Assembly (NCBI GenBank): GCA_022652985.1
Contig: JALCRY010000015.1
Coordinates: 1-42,203 of the forward strand
From: Eubacteriaceae bacterium
Lineage (GTDB): Bacteria; Bacillota; Clostridia; Peptostreptococcales; Anaerovoracaceae
Reading direction: 5' to 3'
DNA: 42,203 nucleotides
Below, one piece after another: positions 7,494 through 16,296 of this stretch. The position numbers and the translations under genes were made by a program. The notes below the pieces were generated by a model. The model was not told the DNA's origin. It did not search any database and saw only the letters and a list, made by a program, of their open reading frames with translations. Numbering within the stretch: position 1 is the first letter of the stretch; each line of letters opens with the position of its first letter.

Positions 7494-8615
7494 TTAATAT
7501 ACGCTCTTGTAGTTTTCATCGGCGAAGTCAAAGTGACCGAAGTATTTCTCAAAGTCAACTCCGACATAGTCGCTCATGTCTTTCATTTCCTGAACTGTTT
7601 TGATGTCGACCTCTATGCCGTTTTCTCTGCGGTCTTTTGTGGCCAGGACTTCTTTTTCTCCGTGAGTGTATATCTTCTCGGCGCCGTCCGCCTTCGGTGC
7701 ATTCCTCAGTTCTTCGAGGAAGGTCGACAGATGGCCGATGATTTCTTCCGGATCTCCGAAGACTGCCGGGTCGATCGCAATGAAGCCGTGGCAGGTGCCG
7801 CCGATGCCGTTTGTATGGGTATGGTTCGAAGTAAGTCCGAGTGAAAGTATGGATGTGAAGATCTCGCAGATCATTCCGTAGCCGTAGCCTTTATGGCCGC
7901 CGTACAGCTCGGTATTGCCGCCGAGAGGCATGATGCCTCCGCCCGTCTTGTTCACTATGTTCTCGAGGACTCTCGGAGCATCTGTGGATGCCGTTCCCGT
8001 TTCGTCGAGAGCCCAGCCTTCAGGCAGGTCTTTTTCCGCTTTCCTGTACATCTCGAGCTTGCCTCTTGTTACTACTGTCGTGGAAGCGTCGAACAGGAAA
8101 GGATAAGGCGATGCAGGCATGGCGATGGCTATAGGATTGCTGCCCAGCATGGCAAGTTTGGCATAGGTAGGGACCATGATGGCTTCCGAATTCGTGAACG
8201 CCAGACCGATAAGGCCCTGATCGCTCGCCATCTTCGCATAATAGCCCGCAATGCCGAAATGGTTGGAATCACGCGCGGTCACAACCGCCATTCCGCTCTT
8301 TTTCGCTTTCTCTATGGCGATGGACATCGCTTTATGACCTACGAGCTGCCCCATTCCTTTATGGGCATCTATAACAGCCGAAACAGGCGTCTCGAAAACC
8401 ACTTCCGGTTTCGCCTGAACGTCTATCAGACCCTTTTCTATTCCTTTATGATAACGTGAAAGTCTCTGCATACCGTGAGACTCGATCCCGTACAGATCGG
8501 ATGTCAGGAGTACATCCGTTATTATTGCGCATTCCTCATCCGAAAAGCCGAACTTTCCAAAAGCTTCTTTGCAGAACGCATCCAGGATCTCATAGCTGAA
8601 TTTCACATGTGACAT
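7494..8615 (-). CDS. LDH2/malate dehydrogenase-family NAD(P)-dependent oxidoreductase
   Basis: A 373-residue cytoplasmic oxidoreductase of the family that includes L-sulfolactate, ureidoglycolate, 2,3-diketogulonate and archaeal-type malate dehydrogenases; all reduce or oxidise 2-hydroxy/2-keto acids. Key blocks are RDSNHFGIAGYYAKMA with the catalytic His, GNTELYGGHKGYGYGM in the nucleotide region, and an N-terminal helical region with the conserved ESHGMQRLSRY. The start is set at ATG 8615, where AGAGG is nine bases upstream. The substrate cannot be fixed from sequence. Confidence 0.93.
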   Translation of the reverse strand: MSHVKFSYEILDAFCKEAFGKFGFSDEECAIITDVLLTSDLYGIESHGMQRLSRYHKGIEKGLIDVQAKPEVVFETPVSAVIDAHKGMGQLVGHKAMSIAIEKAKKSGMAVVTARDSNHFGIAGYYAKMASDQGLIGLAFTNSEAIMVPTYAKLAMLGSNPIAIAMPASPYPFLFDASTTVVTRGKLEMYRKAEKDLPEGWALDETGTASTDAPRVLENIVNKTGGGIMPLGGNTELYGGHKGYGYGMICEIFTSILSLGLTSNHTHTNGIGGTCHGFIAIDPAVFGDPEEIIGHLSTFLEELRNAPKADGAEKIYTHGEKEVLATKDRRENGIEVDIKTVQEMKDMSDYVGVDFEKYFGHFDFADENYKSVY

Positions 8616-8668
8616 ATTAAACCGCCTCTCTTCCAATACTTTTTTGTATTGTAAAATGTTTCATAAAA

Positions 8669-8696
8669 AGTATATCACATGAAGCTGCTTTTTCAA
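8669..8696 (-). promoter_or_regulatory. Promoter of the LDH2-family gene
   Basis: TTGAAA (8691-8696) and TATACT (8669-8674) are separated by 16 bases on the minus strand, about 55 bases upstream of the start codon. Confidence 0.65.
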
Positions 8697-8842
8697 AACA
8701 GCGGAAATATAGATTGCGCCGCTGCGCGAGAATCCGGTTTCCCGATCATTAAGCGGTCAGGGCCCGGCAGGGCGCAATAAATCGGTTTTAGACCGCCGCC
8801 GCATAACCGGATCGTCCGCACGGCAGCGTCAGGTAATCAGGA

Positions 8843-9886
8843 TCAGATAACTTTCTCTCCGAGTTCTTCTTCTTCCTCGATTTCCTCCTCGACCTCGTCG
8901 ATAAGATCCTGAGCAGTCTCTTCCGCGGATAACGGTGCAGACACAGATCTGCGGGCAGCCATAAGAGCAGGCGCGATCGACACCAGCGAACCTACAAGAA
9001 TGAAGCCGATACCGGCAAGCATGTTGAAAGGTATAGCCTCATTGAGGATTATAAAGGCGAAAAGCGGAGCTATCGCCGGCTTGAAGAAAAACACCAGCGA
9101 CGCGGTATTGGCCGAAGTGTATTCCATAGCTTTGAAATAGCTTGCATACCCGATGCCGGTGACTCCCACATAGACGAAGAGTACGACAGCGATGTTCGAC
9201 AGGCTGTAGCCCGTAAAGAAAGGTATGTCCGCAAAAGACACAAGCCCGTGCGACAGCATGAAGCCCGCCACAGGTGCGGCATGTGTAACGGCGGCTGCAG
9301 CCATGATTTCGACTGCTCCGAAAAGGAAGCCGAAACAGGTGACGACAACGCCGCCGAACTTCGCGCACTGCTTTTTGCCCATTACTCCGTAAAGAGCAAA
9401 TGTCAGCGTTGCGACGATGGTAAACACTATGCCTGCCATGCTTATTTTTGTCTCGAAGGGATTGATTATGAACAATATCCCCAGTATATCAAGCCCCAGG
9501 GATGCTATATTATTTTTCATTATTGGTTCGGAAAGAAGAATGAAAGCGAAGAACATTACGAATACAGGATTTGAGCTGAAGAGTACCGCGACTACCGAAG
9601 CCTTGGCGTTGCATACGGCCAGCTGATACATGATCATGCTGATGAATATTCCTATGAAACCGAGCAGTGCAAATCTTGCCATTGTGCGCGAATCGGGACG
9701 GATGCCCTTTTCTTTGAGTGCATGCATCGCGAACGGCAGAAGCACAAGCCCTCCTACCAGGAATCTCGAAAATGTCAGCTGCACCGGATTGAAGTCTCCG
9801 GAAATGAACTTGAGCGCTATCTCCATCGAGCTGAAAAGCAGCGTTGTCACAGCTATACATATAAATCCTTTTTTCTTGTTTTCCAT
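8843..9886 (-). CDS. EamA/DMT-family transporter
   Basis: A 347-residue membrane protein with two EamA repeats, about ten hydrophobic helices in all. The first repeat opens TTLLFSSMEIALKF, and the second includes GIGYASYFKAMEYTSANTA. These proteins usually export metabolites or amino acids. The C-terminus carries a very acidic tail (residues about 325-345, mostly Glu), which is unusual. GGAGG lies 12 bases before the ATG. The gene diverges from a LysR regulator that probably controls it. Confidence 0.93.
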   Translation of the reverse strand: MENKKKGFICIAVTTLLFSSMEIALKFISGDFNPVQLTFSRFLVGGLVLLPFAMHALKEKGIRPDSRTMARFALLGFIGIFISMIMYQLAVCNAKASVVAVLFSSNPVFVMFFAFILLSEPIMKNNIASLGLDILGILFIINPFETKISMAGIVFTIVATLTFALYGVMGKKQCAKFGGVVVTCFGFLFGAVEIMAAAAVTHAAPVAGFMLSHGLVSFADIPFFTGYSLSNIAVVLFVYVGVTGIGYASYFKAMEYTSANTASLVFFFKPAIAPLFAFIILNEAIPFNMLAGIGFILVGSLVSIAPALMAARRSVSAPLSAEETAQDLIDEVEEEIEEEEELGEKVI

Positions 9887-9930
9887 TATATCTCTGTTCC
9901 TCCGATTATTGAATGCCTTTGACTCTTCCC

Positions 9931-9974
9931 ATTATAGGCATGTACGTGATATAATTGAAATATATATTAATTAT
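9931..9974. promoter_or_regulatory. Divergent promoter region with LysR-type inverted repeat
   Basis: TATAAT boxes lie at 9950-9955 (plus strand, toward the lysR gene) and 9931-9936 (minus strand, toward the transporter gene). ATAATT (9951-9956) and AATTAT (9969-9974) form an inverted repeat with a 12-base spacer, overlapping the plus-strand -10. That suits a LysR regulator repressing its own gene and acting on the transporter. The -35 boxes are weak. Confidence 0.5.
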
Positions 9975-9999
9975 ATTTGCAATAACGTGAGGTTATTTC

Positions 10000-10905
10000 A
10001 TGTCAGCGATCACCACAAGCGATAAATCCATAAACTGGGAAAGCTACCGGGTGTTTTATTACACCGCGAAAAATCTGAATATCACAGGAGCCGCGCGCGA
10101 GCTCTATATCTCCCAGCCGGCAGTGAGCAAAACTATTTCCGTCCTGGAAAGCGAGCTCGGCTGCCGCCTGTTTTTCCGCAAATCGAAAGGCGTCCTGCTG
10201 ACGCCGGAGGGCGCAGAGCTGTACGACCATGTGAAGCGCGCCTTCGAAGAAATAGCCGAGGGCGAGCAGACACTGCGTTCACGCATCTTCATGGAACACG
10301 GCGAGATCACCATTGCCGCCAGCGATACGGCGCTCCGCTATTTCCTGCTCGACGCCATATCGGATTTCCGGATCCTTTATCAGGACATAGCGATAACCGT
10401 GCATACATATCCTTCGGACAACGCTATCGAATCCCTGCGCAGCGGCGAATCGGACATGGCGGTCATCGTCACTCCGCTGATCTCGATCGGAGATCTCGAC
10501 ATGCGGGCGATAAAAGACATCGAGTATATTTTCATTGCCGGGAAAGATTATCCGGTGCCGGGAGGCGGCCGGCCGGTCCATCTGAAACAGATCGCCAATG
10601 AAGACATCATCTGCATGGGCAAAGGCATGGCCACGCGCCGCAATCTCGATTCTTTCTTTGAGAACTGCGGACTTATGCTCAATCCTAAATATGCTCTCCC
10701 TGAAAACGAGCTCATACTCGACTTCACCAAAAGGAACCTGGGCATCGGCATAATGACCGCGGTAGCAGCCGAGAACGCCATCCGCGAAGGCAGCATCGTA
10801 CAGGTCCCGGTAATAGAAAAGATCCCCACGATCGCGATCACGATCGTGACCCTAAAAAAGAACCTTTCCATGCAGGCGGAAAGGTTCATTGAAAGCGTAC
10901 TGTAA
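10000..10905 (+). CDS. LysR-family transcriptional regulator
   Basis: A 301-residue regulator with an N-terminal helix-turn-helix: YYTAKNLNITGAARELYISQ then PAVSKTISVLESELGCRLFF, roughly residues 20-65. The effector domain follows and includes FRILYQDIAITVHTYPSDNA and SGESDMAVIV. The inducer is unknown. GTGAGG lies seven bases before the ATG. Divergent arrangement with the EamA transporter gene suggests it controls that gene in response to the exported compound. Confidence 0.94.
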   Translation: MSAITTSDKSINWESYRVFYYTAKNLNITGAARELYISQPAVSKTISVLESELGCRLFFRKSKGVLLTPEGAELYDHVKRAFEEIAEGEQTLRSRIFMEHGEITIAASDTALRYFLLDAISDFRILYQDIAITVHTYPSDNAIESLRSGESDMAVIVTPLISIGDLDMRAIKDIEYIFIAGKDYPVPGGGRPVHLKQIANEDIICMGKGMATRRNLDSFFENCGLMLNPKYALPENELILDFTKRNLGIGIMTAVAAENAIREGSIVQVPVIEKIPTIAITIVTLKKNLSMQAERFIESVL

Positions 10906-10934
10906 AATTTATGCGTGCTGTAATATTTTAAACG

Positions 10935-10990
10935 CGTGCGGCATATCTGCATGCGGCAGTATCTACGTGCGGCATATCTGCGTGCGGCAT
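10935..10990. repeat. Short tandem repeats between convergent genes
   Basis: Three and a half units of a 15-16-base motif (CGTGCGGCATATCTG and close variants) fill the gap between the stops of lysR and lplA: 10935-10949, 10950-10965, 10966-10980 and a partial unit 10981-10990. The last unit touches the lplA stop codon. No conventional terminator was seen between these convergent genes. Confidence 0.75.
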
Positions 10991-11982
10991 CAGAGCAGTA
11001 ATATCGACAGGAACTGCTCGCGGGTCAGTCCGTGGAACCACAGACCGATGTCTGCCGCTCCGAGCGATTCTTCGAGGGCGCTGCGTTCGAGTTTCGTCCC
11101 TGTCAGCATACCGGCAAGTTCCGCCTGGTCGCCGTTCCCGAAGTAGTCTCCGTGGAATTCGACCGCCTTTATCACCCCGGCCTCAACATTCATGAAGACC
11201 TGAATTTCTCCGCAGCCTTCGATGCGGCGTTCTTTTTCTATGGAATATTTCGGCGAGTATCCGTAATTCCATTCCCAGGTGCGGTACTTTTCGTCCGCCA
11301 GCTTCGCGATCTCCGCCTCTTCAGCTTCTGACATGATGTATTCCCGCAGCGAAAACTCACGGAACATATAGCCGCGTATGAGCGCCTTGAATTCATCCGT
11401 CGAAATGTTTCCGCCGGCGTAAGGCCTGATGTTTGTCACCCTGCTCCTGACCGAATCCACGCCCTTCGACTCGATCTTGTCCCGGGAAACTTTGAGGGCC
11501 TGCCCGCATATGTCCAGATCGCTGTCGAACATCAGCGTGCCGTGATGCATGATGCGGTCTCCTCTCTTATACTGGGAATTTCCGGAAAACTTTTTCCCGT
11601 CTATCGTCATATCATTCCTGCCGCTGATCTCGGCATGTACGCCGATCTCTTTCAGAGCAGCCGCTACAGGCCGGCAGAATCTCGCAAAATCGAATGACTC
11701 GGTATCGTCGCTTTCGACGATGAACGTATAATTCACATTGCCGAGATCGTGATAGACCGCACCGCCGCCGGACAGTCTGCGGGCAATGCGTATGCCGTGT
11801 TCCTCCGCATAGCCGGCGTTGATCTCGCGCACGGTATTCTGATTCTTCCCTATTACTATAGTGTTGTCATTCTGCCAGAGCATGAAACAGTTGTCGCCTT
11901 TCGGCATATTGTCGAAAATATACTGCTCGGCCGCCAGATTTCTGTACGGATCCGTGCTGTGGCTTTCTACATAATGAAACAT
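10990..11982 (-). CDS. lplA: Lipoate-protein ligase A
   Basis: A 330-residue ligase that activates lipoate with ATP and attaches it to lipoyl domains of 2-oxoacid dehydrogenase or glycine cleavage H proteins. The lipoyl-AMP binding block RRLSGGGAVYHDLGNVNYTF is intact, the active-site Lys region reads DGKKFSGNSQY, and MHHGTLMFDSDL follows. The C-terminal accessory domain is present. AAGGGGGA lies just before the ATG. The start is only about 20 bases after the aminotransferase terminator, and no separate promoter was seen between them. Confidence 0.95.
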   Translation of the reverse strand: MFHYVESHSTDPYRNLAAEQYIFDNMPKGDNCFMLWQNDNTIVIGKNQNTVREINAGYAEEHGIRIARRLSGGGAVYHDLGNVNYTFIVESDDTESFDFARFCRPVAAALKEIGVHAEISGRNDMTIDGKKFSGNSQYKRGDRIMHHGTLMFDSDLDICGQALKVSRDKIESKGVDSVRSRVTNIRPYAGGNISTDEFKALIRGYMFREFSLREYIMSEAEEAEIAKLADEKYRTWEWNYGYSPKYSIEKERRIEGCGEIQVFMNVEAGVIKAVEFHGDYFGNGDQAELAGMLTGTKLERSALEESLGAADIGLWFHGLTREQFLSILLL

Positions 11983-11996
11983 TCTGATTCCCCCTT

Positions 11997-12031
11997 GAAA
12001 AAATAAGGGAGCGGAAATATCCGCTCCCTTT
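11997..12031 (-). terminator. Terminator between the aminotransferase and lplA genes
   Basis: An 11-bp perfect stem, AAGGGAGCGGA (12005-12015) with TCCGCTCCCTT (12020-12030) and a four-base loop, is followed on the minus strand by ATTTTTTC. It should end the aminotransferase transcript; leakage through it would supply lplA. Confidence 0.88.
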
Positions 12032-12052
12032 ATCTCGTTATATCGTCTTTTC

Positions 12053-13240
12053 TTATTTGCACTCGTCTATCATTGCCTTGAAGATAGGAATAGATCTCTT
12101 GATCATATCTTCAGGGACGCAGTAGCAAAGTCTGAAATACTCCGGACATCCGAAGCTGCCGCCCGGTACCAGAAGGACGTCGTGCTTTTTGCCGATCTCG
12201 CTGAAGGCAGCGGAATCGCCGTTCGGTGCCTTAACGAACAGATAGAAAGCGCCTGCTGGGTCTGCTACAGTATAACCTGCTTCAGCAAGTCCGTCCATAA
12301 GAAGTTTTCTGTTCTTCGCATAAGCTTCAAGATTCGGTCTGCATTTTGTGCATCTCTCGATAACGAGCTGTGTCAGAGCCGGTGCACAGACATAGCCCAT
12401 GTTTCTCGCTGCGCCTGCAACTGCATCGTAAACTCTCTTCCAGTCGTCTACGCAGTTCGGAACGAGTACATATCCTATACGTTCGCCCGGCAGCGACAGC
12501 GATTTGCTGTACGAATAGCAGATGATCGTATTGTTGTAAATAGCAGGAACATAAGGAACCACTGCTCCATCGTAAACGAGCTCTCTGTAAGGTTCGTCCG
12601 CAATGAGGTAGATCGTGTGGCCGATCTCTGTGCTCTTGTTTCTGAGCAGCTCAGCCAGCTTCACGAGAGTTTCCTCTGAATATATAACTCCCGAAGGATT
12701 GTTAGGCGAGTTGATGATGATCGCCTGTGTGTTCTTCGTGATGGCATCCTCCAGCTTGTTGAAGAGTATCTGGAAATCAGGGATGTCAGGCTCTACGACC
12801 TTGAGCTTTCCTCCGCCGATCGTCGCGAATACACTGTATTCAGGGAAGAAAGGAGCTACAGTCACGAACTCGGTGTTCGCATCTATCGTGAGCGCTCTGA
12901 GCACCGATGTGAGCGATGCGGCAGCTCCGCATGTCATATAGAAATTATCTTCTGTGAGACCTGCGTCGAATCTGTCGTTCATGTCGTCGGCGATCGCCTT
13001 CCTGGTGGAAGCATTGCCCTGTGCGCTCGTATAGCCGTGCACTTTGACGCTGTCGATGTTGCTGATGATGTCAATGATAGCCTCGTTGACTTCCTTCGGT
13101 GCAGGTTCGCTCGGATTGCCGATGCTGAAGTCATAAACATTTTCACGGCCCACTTCAGCCGCGCGTTTATTGCCGAATTCGAAAAGCTCGCGGATCCCGG
13201 ATTTCTGTGATCCCAATCTGTACGCATCCTGGTTAATCAT
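12053..13240 (-). CDS. PLP-dependent aminotransferase (class I/II)
   Basis: A 395-residue fold-type I aminotransferase, aspartate aminotransferase-like. It has the GNPSEPAP entry block, NNPSGVIYSEETLVKLAELL with the PLP-interacting Asn, ADEPYRELVYDG with the PLP Asp and Tyr, and the Schiff-base Lys in SYSKSLSLPGERIGY. The start is ATG 13240, eight bases after AAGGAGG; an upstream in-frame extension would run through the promoter. The amino donor and acceptor are not predictable. The promoter suggests control by a MerR-type regulator. Confidence 0.94.
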   Translation of the reverse strand: MINQDAYRLGSQKSGIRELFEFGNKRAAEVGRENVYDFSIGNPSEPAPKEVNEAIIDIISNIDSVKVHGYTSAQGNASTRKAIADDMNDRFDAGLTEDNFYMTCGAAASLTSVLRALTIDANTEFVTVAPFFPEYSVFATIGGGKLKVVEPDIPDFQILFNKLEDAITKNTQAIIINSPNNPSGVIYSEETLVKLAELLRNKSTEIGHTIYLIADEPYRELVYDGAVVPYVPAIYNNTIICYSYSKSLSLPGERIGYVLVPNCVDDWKRVYDAVAGAARNMGYVCAPALTQLVIERCTKCRPNLEAYAKNRKLLMDGLAEAGYTVADPAGAFYLFVKAPNGDSAAFSEIGKKHDVLLVPGGSFGCPEYFRLCYCVPEDMIKRSIPIFKAMIDECK

Positions 13241-13280
13241 TACTTGTTCCTCCTTAAAAATCGAAATATTTACTTCGTTC

Positions 13281-13311
13281 ATTATATACTCTCCAGCTAC
13301 TGGAGTGTCAA
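13281..13311 (-). promoter_or_regulatory. Aminotransferase promoter with MerR-type geometry
   Basis: On the minus strand a perfect TTGACA (13306-13311) is 19 bases from TATAAT (13281-13286), or 17 from the overlapping TATATA. The spacer holds the palindrome CTCCAG-TAG-CTGGAG (13291-13305). A long spacer with a dyad between -35 and -10 is the hallmark of MerR-family operators. No merR gene lies in the window. Confidence 0.7.
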
Positions 13312-13336
13312 CTTTTTGTTGAAGCTGCAGCAATGC

Positions 13337-15697
13337 TCATTTCGTGTATTTTGCAAGCGTCTCATACAACTGCTCCGGCAGCACCGGCTTCGATAGGTGC
13401 GCGTCCATGCCTGCCTCTCTGCTCTTGCGCATATCCTCGTCATACGCATTGGCTGTCATGGCGATGACCGGCACCACCTGCGCGTCGGCGCGCTTCATTT
13501 CGCGTATCGTCCTGGCCGCCTCCAGCCCGTCCATTACCGGCATCCTGATGTCCATGAGTATGGCCGAAAAATGACCGAGCTCGGAGCTGTCGAATAATTC
13601 CACCGCTTCCAGCCCGTTCTCCGCTATAGCCACGCGGTAGCCCTTCTTTTCCAGCAGCGATTTTGTGATCTCGTTGTTGATGGCATTATCATCCACTATC
13701 AGGATGAATTTCCCCGCCGGCGGCGACTGCACGGCAATTTCGTCCGGGTCCGCATTCAGCGGTTCGTGCGCCGGCGCGATGGCGAAAGGTATCTCCACTC
13801 TGAATGAGGAACCTCTCCCCGGCCTGCTGTCTGCAGTAATAGTTCCGCCGAACAGTTCGGTGAGTGTTCTGGCAATAGCGAGTCCCAGTCCGGTGCCCTC
13901 GCTTTCCTCTCCCGCTTCTTTGGTGAACGGATCGAAACATATCTCCAGGAACTCCCGGCTCATGCCCTTCCCGTTATCCGTTAGCGTAAATCTCGCCAGG
14001 ACCTTTTCCCCGTCATTAGTCACATCGCGCTCCGTCATGTATATCGTTCCGCCTTCCGGCGTCGCGGCGACGGCGTTCGTTATCAGATTGACGAATATCT
14101 GACAGAGCCTTTCCGGATCCGCATAGATATTCTTGACTGCTCTTTTTTCGATCCGGATTATCAGCCTCTGGTTTTTCGCTTCGAGCAGCGGATCGACAGC
14201 GGCCCTGATATTGCTCACCAGATCGTTGATATGACAGTTTTCACAATGCAGTTCTATCCTGCTGCTGTCGATGAAGGCCATTTCAACGAAACGGTTGATA
14301 ATATTGAGAAGGCGGTTGTTTTCCTCTTTGATCCTGTCGAAATAACCTAGCAGTTCCGCGTCTTCGGTGATCCCGGCGGCCAGTTCCGTCATCCCCAGTA
14401 TCGAGTTTATAGGCGTGCGCAGATCGCGGCTCATCTGGGACAGGAAGTCGTCTTTCGCGTTGTCGGCTTTCCGCGCCTCTTCAAGCGCCTTGTTGAGTTC
14501 GTCGTTCATCGCCATAGCTTCTCTGTAGCTCTCGGTGATATCCTGCTGCGAGATGACGATGATCTCTTTTCTTTCGTCGAAGTAATACGCCTCGCATTCG
14601 AGGATCCTGATGTCGTCCGCATCACTGCCGTACGCGCGGTACTGCAGCGATATTACTGCATCGTTCTCGAGGCCGGTCCTGAGGTTCCCGAGTTCGAACG
14701 TTCTCCTTACCTCCGCCTTTTCGGCTTCGCTGATGCATTTTTCCGTCACGAGACCGACCATCTCGCCGAAGTCTCCGGTCTTGTCCCTGCCCGAGATCAG
14801 CTCGCCGCTCTTAAGGTGGTGGGCCTTCCCCGTCATGAGCTCCACATAAACGATGTCGGAATAATTATGTTCGAGCATATGCTCCATTATCCCGTTCCTG
14901 ATATGTTCTTCGTTGATATTTTCAGTATAGACGAAGGCGATGGCATCACCGGACCGCGGATCGAATACGACCTCTATCCACGATCTGACCCATATCACCG
15001 CACCGTTGACTTTGCGCCGGTAGGTGAGCTCCGTATGGTTCTGACCGCTTTCTGCCAGCTCCAGAAGCCCCTCGTGGCTCATCAGATCGATGAACTGCTT
15101 GCGCTGCGCATCATCGGGGATATTCCTCGCTGCTGACATCAGTATCTGATGTGTCAAAGGGTTTATGCGCTGTATTTCGTCCATCGCTTCCCGGCTGCTG
15201 AGTTCGATGCAGGTGTTCCTGGTAATATTGAAACTCGAAGCGGCTATGAGCGACGATTCCGCCGCACGCCTCTTCATGGCCTCGCGTTCGTAGTTTTCCC
15301 GCAGTGATTTTTCTATGCCGGCATCGCGGAAAACGCCGTAGAAAATATATCCGCTCTCACCGGATGGTTCGTGCGTCGCCCGTATCCCTATCCATCTGTA
15401 CGTCGCTCCGTTCCCGAAAGCCATACGCACATCAGCGTCAAGCAGTGTATTGTTTTCTATCGCCTCGTTTATTTTCCGTGAGAATTCGCCGGCGTCTTCG
15501 GGATGGATCTGTTTGAGAAGATCATCTCCGAACAGTTTTTCGCGGTCTTCTCTGGATGTGCCGAGAAGCTCAAAAAAACCGTCGTTGAAATACCTGCACA
15601 CTGTCTCGTTTCCTTCGACAACAAACATACCTATCCCGCCGTCCAGTTTATCCATCAGCCTGTCCAGATTGGCCATATCATGTGTAAAACCTGTCAT
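13337..15697 (-). CDS. PAS-domain hybrid histidine kinase/receiver with His-to-Arg phospho-site
   Basis: A 786-residue soluble protein with a PAS domain at about 18-130, PAS-like segments at about 220-265 and 278-392, and a HisKA helix at about 410-475. The ATPase domain follows (NLITNAVAATPEGG, LTDNGKGMS, GTGLGLAIA), then a C-terminal receiver with LIVDDNA, D716 in ILMDIRMPVMDG and Lys in LSKPV. The expected phospho-accepting His in the MSHDLRTP motif is Arg424 (codon CGC at 14428-14426, one base from His CAC). The ATPase and receiver motifs look intact. It may therefore be a kinase-dead sensor, a receiver phosphatase or a decaying gene. No membrane helices seen. Confidence 0.92.
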   Translation of the reverse strand: MTGFTHDMANLDRLMDKLDGGIGMFVVEGNETVCRYFNDGFFELLGTSREDREKLFGDDLLKQIHPEDAGEFSRKINEAIENNTLLDADVRMAFGNGATYRWIGIRATHEPSGESGYIFYGVFRDAGIEKSLRENYEREAMKRRAAESSLIAASSFNITRNTCIELSSREAMDEIQRINPLTHQILMSAARNIPDDAQRKQFIDLMSHEGLLELAESGQNHTELTYRRKVNGAVIWVRSWIEVVFDPRSGDAIAFVYTENINEEHIRNGIMEHMLEHNYSDIVYVELMTGKAHHLKSGELISGRDKTGDFGEMVGLVTEKCISEAEKAEVRRTFELGNLRTGLENDAVISLQYRAYGSDADDIRILECEAYYFDERKEIIVISQQDITESYREAMAMNDELNKALEEARKADNAKDDFLSQMSRDLRTPINSILGMTELAAGITEDAELLGYFDRIKEENNRLLNIINRFVEMAFIDSSRIELHCENCHINDLVSNIRAAVDPLLEAKNQRLIIRIEKRAVKNIYADPERLCQIFVNLITNAVAATPEGGTIYMTERDVTNDGEKVLARFTLTDNGKGMSREFLEICFDPFTKEAGEESEGTGLGLAIARTLTELFGGTITADSRPGRGSSFRVEIPFAIAPAHEPLNADPDEIAVQSPPAGKFILIVDDNAINNEITKSLLEKKGYRVAIAENGLEAVELFDSSELGHFSAILMDIRMPVMDGLEAARTIREMKRADAQVVPVIAMTANAYDEDMRKSREAGMDAHLSKPVLPEQLYETLAKYTK

Positions 15698-15771
15698 CCT
15701 AGAACCACCCCATCACTTTAGAATATCTTAAGTATACACTAGTTATATAAAATATACACTCAGAAAACCGC

Positions 15772-16170
15772 TTATGCGGACTTCTTCTCCTCTTTCATCA
15801 TGTCGCGTATTTCTGTCAGAAGCTCTTCCTGCGTCGGCTTCGCCGGCTCCTCTTTCTTCTCGATCCCCAGCAGCGACTCCATTCTCTTGTTCATTTTGTT
15901 CACGCATCTGATCACTATGAACAGCGAGAACGCTATCAGGAAAAAGTCGATCACCTGCTGTATAACAAGCCCGTATTTGATACTTGCATTCCCAACCGTA
16001 ACTACCAGTTCGGTGAAGTCCACGCCCCCTATTATGACGCCTATTATCGGCATGATGATATCCGCCACGAGAGCGTTTATTATCGCGCTGAAAGCCGCGC
16101 CAAGGACCACCGCAACAGCCAGATCCATTACATTGCCTTTAAAGGCAAAATTCTTAAAATCATTCCACAT
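15772..16170 (-). CDS. mscL: Large-conductance mechanosensitive channel
   Basis: A 132-residue pentameric channel subunit that opens under membrane tension to release solutes on osmotic downshock. The amphipathic N-terminus FKNFAFKGNVMDLAVAVVLG leads into TM1 with the Ala/Gly-rich pore helix. A short periplasmic loop, TM2 (VIDFFLIAFSLFIVIR) and a charged C-terminal helix ending EELLTEIRDMMKEE follow. GGAGG precedes the ATG. Length and order are standard for the family. Confidence 0.97.
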   Translation of the reverse strand: MWNDFKNFAFKGNVMDLAVAVVLGAAFSAIINALVADIIMPIIGVIIGGVDFTELVVTVGNASIKYGLVIQQVIDFFLIAFSLFIVIRCVNKMNKRMESLLGIEKKEEPAKPTQEELLTEIRDMMKEEKKSA

Positions 16171-16230
16171 TTTTCCAATTACCTCCTTATTCCATTCAAA
16201 TCATTGATATTATATTATTGCGCATTTCAG

Positions 16231-16259
16231 TTGTACAGTAAATGTTTTCATGATAGACT
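16231..16259 (+). promoter_or_regulatory. Candidate promoter of the oxidoreductase gene
   Basis: TTGTAC (16231-16236) and TAGACT (16254-16259) are 17 bases apart, a moderate match placed about 37 bases before the ATG. A TATAAT-like box for mscL on the other strand lies in the same gap. Confidence 0.45.
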
Positions 16260-16296
16260 TATCAAAGAGTTAAATGAAACTGAATAGGAGGACCAT

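Noticed and set aside
13241..13333. Extended start of the aminotransferase ORF
   Set aside because: It runs through a perfect promoter; AAGGAGG fits ATG 13240.
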